DNA of 7,341 nt from Candidatus Komeilibacteria bacterium. Lineage in GTDB: Bacteria; Patescibacteriota; Patescibacteriia; UBA1558; S5-K13. Shown here in pieces: positions 1 through 4,144 of this stretch. The position numbers were made by a program, and so were the translations under genes. A model generated the notes under the pieces. It ran no database searches. It was not told where the DNA came from and was given only the letters and a program-made list of their open reading frames with translations. The first letter of the stretch is position 1; each line of letters starts with the position of its first letter. The stretch spans positions 1 to 7,341 of the forward strand of contig JAUVAE010000030.1 in assembly GCA_030591905.1 (NCBI GenBank), in the 5' to 3' direction.

Positions 1-1
1 A

Positions 2-550
2 TTTCTGATTATAGGATTATCTATATTTTATTTTACTAGAATATACTTATGCGTTCAACAAGAAATTCTAATTAAAGGTAAAATTAAAAATTTAAATAAT
101 CTTCGAAAAAAAATGATATTCTTTCTAATTGATATATTAGGACTAATTGTCCTCATTCTTCAATTACTAAATGTAATATCATACAAAATGGTTATATTAA
201 ACCATGACTCTATAAATATTATTGGATGTTTACTGTTTGTAATAGGAATATCCGTTTCAACTTATTCAAGAATATATCTTGGAAAAAACTGGGATACCGC
301 TGGTAATAGTGGAATAAGAATTAATCATAAACTTATCACCTCCGGCCCATATTCTATCCTTAGACATCCAATATATTTAGGCACCTTATGCCTTTTTGTC
401 GGATTAGAAATTATTCTTTGTAGTTGGTTAATTTTATTAGCAATTCCCCTCTTTATAATCATTCAATGGGAATCAACAAGAGAAGAAAATATGCTGCTAA
501 AATATTTTCCCAGATACAAAGAATACAAAAAAAGAGTTAAGAAATTTTAA
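2..550 (+). CDS. Isoprenylcysteine carboxyl methyltransferase-family membrane protein, 5' partial
   Basis: This is a small integral-membrane methyltransferase of the ICMT/phospholipid-methyltransferase superfamily, which transfers methyl groups from S-adenosylmethionine to lipid or prenyl substrates. The reading frame has no stop from base 2 to the TAA at 548-550, so the gene begins left of the window. The 37 codons before the first ATG (113) encode a hydrophobic helix followed by a basic loop, as expected for the first helix of this family, so 113 is probably not the start. Counting from that ATG, hydrophobic helices lie at about residues 3-24, 35-51 and 88-118. The family hallmark GPYSILRHPIYLG is at 78-90, and the C-terminal E-E...Y..Y basic tail is at 124-145; together they form the SAM-binding region. 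The true substrate cannot be read from sequence; bacterial members are rarely characterised. A terminator follows directly. Family assignment is strong, substrate unknown. Confidence 0.85.
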   Translation, partial: FLIIGLSIFYFTRIYLCVQQEILIKGKIKNLNNLRKKMIFFLIDILGLIVLILQLLNVISYKMVILNHDSINIIGCLLFVIGISVSTYSRIYLGKNWDTAGNSGIRINHKLITSGPYSILRHPIYLGTLCLFVGLEIILCSWLILLAIPLFIIIQWESTREENMLLKYFPRYKEYKKRVKKF

Positions 551-579
551 AAAGTTATCCTAATGGGGTAACTTTTTTC
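551..579 (+). terminator. Rho-independent terminator after the methyltransferase gene
   Basis: Directly after the TAA, AAAGTTATCC (551-560) pairs with GGGTAACTTT (566-575, one T-G wobble) around the five-base loop TAATG, and a T-run follows (573-578, continuing after one C). The A-run in the stem and the U-tract are typical of an intrinsic terminator. It separates the methyltransferase from the next gene. Confidence 0.85.
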
Positions 580-583
580 TTTT

Positions 584-594
584 TATGATAAAAT
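584..594 (+). promoter_or_regulatory. Possible -10 region for the gene at 601
   Basis: TATGAT (584-589) and the overlapping TAAAAT (589-594) resemble a -10 box. They lie 6-16 bases before the ATG at 601, so transcription would begin within a few bases of the start codon and give a leaderless or nearly leaderless message. No Shine-Dalgarno sequence is present. No convincing -35 box is visible, because that region is occupied by the preceding terminator. The call is therefore weak. Confidence 0.35.
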
Positions 595-600
595 ATCTAT

Positions 601-975
601 ATGTTAATAATAATTTTTTTCCTAATAATAATACTCCTACACATCTCTGGAATAAGGGGTTTATATTATATATTACCGCTCTATGATAAATTTTTACACT
701 TCCTAGGTGGAATTTTTATATCTTTAGTTTCTTATAAAATATATATTAATACAAAAAAAAGAATTCCTAAATTAATAGAAATAATTTTTATAATATTAAT
801 AATTAGTATACTATGGGAAGTTCATGAGTATATTTGGGACCAATATTTAACTGTAAAATATAATCTTCCTCAAATGCAATTAAGCAAACTTGATACAGCG
901 ACTGATTTAATTATGAATATATTTGGCTGTTTGATATTTTATGCATTTATAAAAAAGAAATATAATGACAAGTAA
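601..975 (+). CDS. Small polytopic membrane protein with acidic/His intramembrane motifs (DUF2238/VanZ-like)
   Basis: This is a 124-residue membrane protein with four predicted helices (about residues 2-19, 31-49, 58-76 and 101-117) and a basic C-terminus. Polar residues in or beside the helices form a recognisable pattern: D29-x3-H33 with GG at 36-37, WExxE at 72-76, D80, then D98, D102, N106 and G109. This resembles the arrangement in DUF2238/YjdF-type and VanZ-like small membrane proteins, whose biochemical function is not established; the spacing suggests a possible metal- or phosphate-binding site, which is inference. An in-frame TAA at 589-591 leaves ATG 601 as the first start. The gene overlaps the next one by 11 bases, which indicates co-transcription and perhaps translational coupling. 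No Shine-Dalgarno is seen. Confidence 0.7.
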   Translation: MLIIIFFLIIILLHISGIRGLYYILPLYDKFLHFLGGIFISLVSYKIYINTKKRIPKLIEIIFIILIISILWEVHEYIWDQYLTVKYNLPQMQLSKLDTATDLIMNIFGCLIFYAFIKKKYNDK

Positions 976-2086
976 TAAAAAATATAAAAAAGCTATAATT
1001 TTTGGAACATTTGATATTATCCATCCCGGACATATATCTGTTTTAAAATATGCCAAAAGCTTAGCTCAGGAATTATATGTTGTCATTGCTCGTGATCAAA
1101 ATATTAATAAGGAAACCAAACTAGTATTTAATGAAAAACAAAGACTTAAAAATCTTTCTCAATACAAAATAATAAATAAAGTAATTTTAGGAGATAAACA
1201 AAATCCCTTAGCTTTTTATAATCAGATTAAACCTGATTTGATTATTTTAGGATATGATCAATATCAAAATGTAGATTTATTAAAACAATTTAAGAAAATT
1301 AAAATTAAAAAAGCTCCTCCTTATTATGAAAAATTATTCAAGGCTCGGAAAATTAAAAAAATACTTTCTGACGAAAATGCTAATTTTTATTTAATTAATA
1401 AGGAAAAAGGTTGTACTTCTTTTAAGAATATCAGTATTCTTAGAAAAATTCTAAATTTAAAAAAAGTTGGCTTTGCTGGAACACTAGATCCTATGGCTTC
1501 AGGATTATTAATCTTAGCTTCTGGAAAAGCCACTAAATTTTTAGATGCTTTTCATTCTTTAGATAAAGTTTATGAGGCTCAGATAGAATTCGGTAAAATT
1601 TCTAACACCTTTGATGCCGAAGGGGTTATTAAAATTAAAAAAATAAGTAAAGAACCAAGCGAAAAAAAAATCTTAAAACTCTTAGAGAAAAAATTTAAAG
1701 GAACAATATTACAAACTACTCCAATAATTAGTGCTAAAAAAATTAATGGTCGAAAAGCTTATGAGCTAGCCCGAAAAAATCTTAAAATAAAATTGAAACC
1801 AGTCAAAATTACTATTAATGAAATTAAAATCTTAAAATATAAATATCCTTTTTTAACTTTAAAAATAAACTGTTCTAAAGGAACTTATATTCGTTCCATT
1901 GCTAATGACTTAGGAAAAAAATTAAAAACTGGGGGAATGCTGGTAAAATTAAAAAGAATCAGCATTGGTCCTTTTAATTTAAAAAGCTCTCTTAAACAAA
2001 ATGATATTAACTTTAAAAACTTAGAAAAATATAAATTAAGTATCTTAGATATAGTTCAAAAAATAAATCTAGATTCTTTGAAATAA
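965..2086 (+). CDS. truB: Fusion: cytidylyltransferase-like nucleotidyltransferase domain + tRNA pseudouridine(55) synthase TruB
   Basis: This 373-residue protein is two enzymes in one uninterrupted frame. Residues about 8-133 are a HIGH-superfamily nucleotidyltransferase of the RibL/TagD type, with GTFDIIHPGH at 14-23 (H20, H23), the ARD motif at 42-44 and LGYDQ at 95-99. The second nucleotide-binding motif, usually Ser/Thr-rich (STTK, SSK), reads KARK at 126-129, so activity may be altered. Residues about 140-373 are TruB, which isomerises U55 in the tRNA T-loop. It has a KxxGxTSF-like entry (146-153), catalytic D175 in GTLDPMASG, the stacking tyrosine Y203 in KVYEAQIEFG, and SKGTYIR (304-310) with the conserved arginine R310. 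It ends without a PUA domain. In many bacteria truB neighbours ribF (FAD synthetase); here a different nucleotidyltransferase precedes TruB in one chain. The usual tyrosine of the YSA motif is I255. ATG 965 overlaps the upstream gene. The TruB call is firm; the N-terminal substrate (FMN, glycerol-3-phosphate or other) is unknown. Confidence 0.92.
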   Translation: MTSNKKYKKAIIFGTFDIIHPGHISVLKYAKSLAQELYVVIARDQNINKETKLVFNEKQRLKNLSQYKIINKVILGDKQNPLAFYNQIKPDLIILGYDQYQNVDLLKQFKKIKIKKAPPYYEKLFKARKIKKILSDENANFYLINKEKGCTSFKNISILRKILNLKKVGFAGTLDPMASGLLILASGKATKFLDAFHSLDKVYEAQIEFGKISNTFDAEGVIKIKKISKEPSEKKILKLLEKKFKGTILQTTPIISAKKINGRKAYELARKNLKIKLKPVKITINEIKILKYKYPFLTLKINCSKGTYIRSIANDLGKKLKTGGMLVKLKRISIGPFNLKSSLKQNDINFKNLEKYKLSILDIVQKINLDSLK

Positions 2087-2116
2087 AAAATCCCACTAAG
2101 ACTAACTTAGTGAGAT
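2085..2116 (-). terminator. Rho-independent terminator of the zinc-ribbon gene, reaching the truB stop
   Basis: Read on the minus strand, ATCTCACTAAG pairs with CTTAGTGGGAT (one mismatch) around the loop TTAGT and is followed by TTTTTT (2085-2090), whose far end touches the truB stop codon. On the plus strand the same hairpin has no T-run after it, so it primarily serves the minus-strand gene, though it may also slow transcription leaving truB. The two genes converge here. Just beyond, GAGATTGAA occurs twice (2112-2120 and 2122-2130); no role is evident. Confidence 0.8.
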
Positions 2117-2153
2117 TGAACGAGATTGAAATTATAAAATTAAAAAACACTTT

Positions 2154-2438
2154 TCAAACCATATTTTTAATATCATCTAAAAATTCATCTGCATAATTGG
2201 GTAACAATATGGAAAATATAATTACCATATTTATAGCCCTATCATTAATTTCAGATATTTCAACGAAACTTTTACCAGAAAAAATGCAATCACCATGTTT
2301 TTGTAGTCCTAATTCTCCTCCAACAATAACTACTACTCGTACATTTTTTTCACACAATGGACAAACACAAATATCTCTTTCTTTAAGAGACTTATAATTC
2401 TTTCTTGATAATAAAGGAAATACTTTTTTACTTTTCAT
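2154..2438 (-). CDS. Small zinc-ribbon protein of unknown function
   Basis: This is a 94-residue soluble protein. A basic N-terminus (MKSKK) leads into a likely zinc ribbon: C24, then C26-P-L-C29, a short beta-rich stretch (VRVVVIVGG), then H48-x2-C51 and SGKSF. The pattern CPxC-x-K-x-V-x-V ... L-x-x-H-x-x-C-x-x-SG resembles single zinc ribbons found in many small phage and bacterial proteins; no catalytic role can be inferred. The C-terminal half is helical and amphipathic with an acidic end. The start is ATG 2438: GGAGGA lies four bases upstream of the start, and the GTG at 2450 overlaps that Shine-Dalgarno, so a four-residue longer form is unlikely. It has its own promoter, leader and terminator and is a stand-alone gene. 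It is the only gene here that ends in TGA and the only one with a strong Shine-Dalgarno, so it may have a separate origin. Confidence 0.8.
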   Translation of the reverse strand: MKSKKVFPLLSRKNYKSLKERDICVCPLCEKNVRVVVIVGGELGLQKHGDCIFSGKSFVEISEINDRAINMVIIFSILLPNYADEFLDDIKNMV

Positions 2439-2442
2439 TCTA

Positions 2443-2448
2443 TCCTCC
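2443..2448 (-). promoter_or_regulatory. Shine-Dalgarno of the zinc-ribbon gene
   Basis: GGAGGA on the minus strand lies four bases before ATG 2438 and is a near-perfect anti-16S match. It fixes the start at 2438 rather than at the GTG at 2450. It stands out because no other gene in the window has a comparable site. Confidence 0.85.
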
Positions 2449-2474
2449 ACTTTGTTATTTTAAACCATTAAAAC

Positions 2475-2503
2475 ATCTTACTCTTTCATCACTTAAAAGT
2501 CAA
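2475..2503 (-). promoter_or_regulatory. Sigma-70-type promoter of the zinc-ribbon gene
   Basis: On the minus strand, TTGACT (2503-2498) and TAAGAT (2480-2475) are separated by exactly 17 bases. The predicted start near 2468 gives a leader of about 30 bases that contains the Shine-Dalgarno. Its -35 box is only 8 bases from the -35 box of the divergent rpsT promoter, so the two polymerases would bind back to back. Confidence 0.8.
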
Positions 2504-2511
2504 CTAAACCC

Positions 2512-2540
2512 TTGAAATATAAAGAGTATTGTGCTATATT
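2512..2540 (+). promoter_or_regulatory. Strong sigma-70-type promoter of rpsT with extended -10
   Basis: TTGAAA (2512-2517), a 17-base spacer and TATATT (2535-2540), with TGC directly before the -10 (extended -10 motif), form a near-consensus promoter. The predicted start is around 2547, about 40 bases before the rpsT ATG. GTGCT (2531-2535) and AGCAC (2544-2548) form a dyad that frames the -10 box; see the findings. Confidence 0.85.
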
Positions 2541-2587
2541 ATCAGCACGTTTGCCAAAACAATTTAACATTTAATAACATAAATTCT

Positions 2588-2869
2588 ATGCCACAGAAGC
2601 AATCCGCAATGAAAGAATTGCGAAAAACTGAGAAAAGAACAGCTAGAAATAATCTAACTAAACGAAGATTAAAAGAATTAATGAAAAAGTTAGATAAAGT
2701 TCTTAATTCAGAAGACAAAAAAGAAGCTTTAACAATATACAATAAGATTCAAAAACTTGTTGATAAAGCTTCAAAAAGAAAACACCCCTTCACAAGAGGT
2801 AAAGCTAACCGAATTAAATCAAGGGCAGCTAAAAAAATAAGTAAGTCTTCAAAAAAAGAAAAAAAGTAA
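2588..2869 (+). CDS. rpsT: 30S ribosomal protein S20
   Basis: S20 binds 16S rRNA early in assembly of the small subunit body. The 93-residue protein is very basic and almost wholly helical. It shows the family pattern: a short N-terminus (MPQKQSAMKELRKTEKRTARN, shown here only to residue 21's neighbourhood: KQSAMKELRK at 4-13 and EKRTARN at 15-21), a long central helix (about 24-63) and the C-terminal signature KANRIKSRAAKKI at 72-84. Length is normal for the family (85-95). The frame stays open upstream to a GTG at 2531, but that codon lies inside the promoter -10 region and before the predicted transcript start, and the extra 19 residues look nothing like S20; ATG 2588 also gives the usual N-terminus. 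No Shine-Dalgarno is visible in the leader of about 40 bases. rpsT converging with holA echoes a gene adjacency known from other bacteria such as Bacillus. Confidence 0.95.
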   Translation: MPQKQSAMKELRKTEKRTARNNLTKRRLKELMKKLDKVLNSEDKKEALTIYNKIQKLVDKASKRKHPFTRGKANRIKSRAAKKISKSSKKEKK

Positions 2870-2890
2870 AATTTCTAAATAAAATTAGAC

Positions 2891-2922
2891 AAAAAAAGGT
2901 CGCTATATGCGATCTTTTTTTT
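2891..2922 (+). terminator. Bidirectional rho-independent terminator between rpsT and holA
   Basis: Seven A's and GGTCGC pair with GCGATC and eight T's around the loop TATAT, with one G-T wobble. A-run and T-run flank a GC core, so it should work for rpsT on the plus strand and also stop minus-strand transcripts leaving holA. Confidence 0.9.
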
Positions 2923-2924
2923 AA

Positions 2925-3022
2925 ACCCCTCCCTAACCCTCCCCTAGTCAGGAGAGGGGAAACATCAACGAATATATAGTCCCTTTCTCCTGGCTAGGAG
3001 AAAGGGAGACAGGGATAGAGGT
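2925..3022. repeat. GC-rich palindromic (REP/MITE-like) intergenic element
   Basis: This 98-base stretch has far more G and C than its surroundings and is built of nested inverted repeats. The outer arms, starting ACCCCTCCCTAACCC (2925-2939) and ending CAGGGATAGAGGT (3010-3022), are imperfectly complementary. Inside are two hairpins. The first is CCCTCCCCT / AGGAGAGGG with loop AGTC (2937-2958, one mismatch). The second is a perfect 12-bp stem, TCCCTTTCTCCT / AGGAGAAAGGGA, with loop GGCT (2980-3007). About 20 AT-rich bases separate them. No reading frame occupies it. It ends five bases before the holA stop codon. The layout resembles dispersed REP-type elements or small non-autonomous palindromes; copy number elsewhere in the genome cannot be seen from this window. 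Confidence 0.75.
2926..2944 (-). other. Consensus G-quadruplex sequence
   Basis: On the minus strand four G-runs (4, 3, 3 and 4 long) are separated by loops of 1, 3 and 1 bases: GGGG-A-GGG-TTA-GGG-A-GGGG. This meets the strict G3/short-loop rule. Because holA is transcribed from the same strand, a read-through holA transcript would carry the G-rich form in its 3' end. Whether it folds in the cell is unknown. Confidence 0.6.
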
Positions 3023-3026
3023 AATT

Positions 3027-4001
3027 CTAAAAATCAAGAACAAATAAATTTAATAATGTTTGAGGTTTTAATCCAGAAGACTTAATCTTTTTTTCTAGAC
3101 TTAATAATTTTTGATAAATTAATTTAAGTTCTTCCAAAGAGTATAGCTGAGCAGAAGCTATGCTCTTTTTAATTATAAAAGGATGCAAAGACAAATGTTT
3201 AGCTAAATTAGTTTGAGGAATATTTTCCTCTAAAGCTGATTTAATTTGTAATAAAATCCTAAACTGCCTGATTATCATAGTTAATAAATAAACGGGGTTA
3301 GCACCTGATCGTAATTGTTCATTCAATAATTTAACTGCTTCTATCTTTTTTTTATTAGCTAGCTTGTCAGAAAAAAGAAATATATCATCGTTTAAAGAAG
3401 CCGAGACCAACTTATCAATACTTTCCTCTTCAATATCTCGTTCTTTATTATAGCTAGATATCTTTGAAATTTCATTACTTAAGAGTCTTAACCTATTACC
3501 AACTAAAGCAAACATTTTATTTGCTAACTTTTTATCAATATCTTTATCCTCTTCCTTGAATTTCCCCTGGATCCACTCTATCACTTTATAATCTGGTAAC
3601 TTTTTAAATTCTTGGCTATACTTAAAACTATTTAATTTTTGAAACAATTTTAATTTATTGCCCGATAAAGCATTTTTTCTAGAATGTGGTAAGTTATTTT
3701 CATAAAAAACAATAATATTCTCATCTTCGTTATTTTTAAATTTCTCAAGATATTCAAAAATAACATCAGCTAATTCTTTGGAAATAACTTGTTTTAATAA
3801 ACTTTTTATAATAATCAATTTTTTACTAGCTAAAAAACCGGTTTGAGAAAATTCCTTTGTAAATTTCTCAATAGTAATCTTTTCATCCAAAACCACAATA
3901 TTATAACCAGACTCATCTACTTTTTCGATGAATTTCTCTTTAATTTGTTTTAACTTTTCGTTAGAACGATAATCGTCCTCACCGTATAAAAAAAATAACA
4001 T
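3027..4001 (-). CDS. holA: DNA polymerase III subunit delta (clamp loader)
   Basis: Delta is the clamp-loader subunit that binds the beta sliding clamp and opens its ring so that it can be loaded on primed DNA. The 324-residue length fits the family. The N-terminus MLFFLYGEDDYRS is the characteristic first strand and turn; delta lacks a Walker ATPase site, and none is seen. TGFLASKKLIIIK (54-66) corresponds to the clamp-contacting segment followed by a hydrophobic strand. The middle, with WIQGKFKEEDKDI (143-155) and VGNRLRLLSNEISKI (167-181), matches the domain II/III lid. The helical collar follows, with FLFSDKLANKKKIEA (208-222) and LLTMIIRQFRILLQIK (239-254). The stop is TAG. It lies downstream of polA on the same strand, separated by a 143-base AT-rich element, and may be read from the same transcript. 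No clear Shine-Dalgarno precedes the ATG at 4001. Confidence 0.92.
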   Translation of the reverse strand: MLFFLYGEDDYRSNEKLKQIKEKFIEKVDESGYNIVVLDEKITIEKFTKEFSQTGFLASKKLIIIKSLLKQVISKELADVIFEYLEKFKNNEDENIIVFYENNLPHSRKNALSGNKLKLFQKLNSFKYSQEFKKLPDYKVIEWIQGKFKEEDKDIDKKLANKMFALVGNRLRLLSNEISKISSYNKERDIEEESIDKLVSASLNDDIFLFSDKLANKKKIEAVKLLNEQLRSGANPVYLLTMIIRQFRILLQIKSALEENIPQTNLAKHLSLHPFIIKKSIASAQLYSLEELKLIYQKLLSLEKKIKSSGLKPQTLLNLFVLDF

Positions 4002-4011
4002 ATTCTTAAAT

Positions 4012-4144
4012 TAATTTCTAATTTCTAATTTTAAATTTCAATTGAATTTTCAATGAATAAATTTTAAATTAAAATTCTTAAATTCAGATTTGATTCAAAA
4101 CTTAAAATTAATAATTAAAAATTGAAACTGAACGTTAGCGAAGT
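4012..4144. repeat. AT-rich heptad and palindromic element between polA and holA
   Basis: The gap between polA and holA contains no gene. It begins with four degenerate 7-base units (TAATTTC, TAATTTC, TAATTTT, AAATTTC at 4012-4039) and continues as an imperfect long inverted repeat: TTTCAATT (4036-4043) with AATTGAAA (4120-4127), and AATTTTAA (4060-4067) with TTAAAATT (4102-4109), arranged around a centre near 4083. Its right end, GAACGTTAGCGAAGTT (4130-4145), is the only GC-containing part and runs straight into the polA stop codon. Such ordered symmetry exceeds simple AT bias. It may be a dispersed palindromic repeat; it could alternatively form a long cruciform or mRNA stem in a polA-holA transcript. 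Confidence 0.6.

Noticed and set aside
113..115. ATG 113 as the true start of the methyltransferase-family gene
   Set aside because: The frame is open to the left edge and encodes another hydrophobic helix plus basic loop that fit the family, and no Shine-Dalgarno precedes 113.
2112..2130. Direct repeat GAGATTGAA twice
   Set aside because: It is too short and isolated to support a function; it may be a local duplication after the terminator stem.
2197..2397. Open frame of 66 codons on the plus strand
   Set aside because: It lies fully antisense to the zinc-ribbon gene, which has promoter, Shine-Dalgarno, terminator and a protein motif. The plus-strand frame has none of these.
2439..2450. 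GTG start at 2450 for the zinc-ribbon protein
   Set aside because: The GTG overlaps the Shine-Dalgarno GGAGGA, which is correctly placed for ATG 2438.
2531..2587. N-terminal extension of S20 from a GTG at 2531
   Set aside because: The GTG overlaps the -10 region and precedes the predicted transcript start; S20 proteins begin at the position of ATG 2588.
2542..2742. Open frame of 66 codons on the minus strand
   Set aside because: It is antisense to the S20 gene and has no recognisable protein features or start signals.
4012..4039. Heptad repeats as a CRISPR array or iteron origin
   Set aside because: Units are 7 bases with no spacers, and no cas gene, replication initiator or DnaA boxes are visible nearby.
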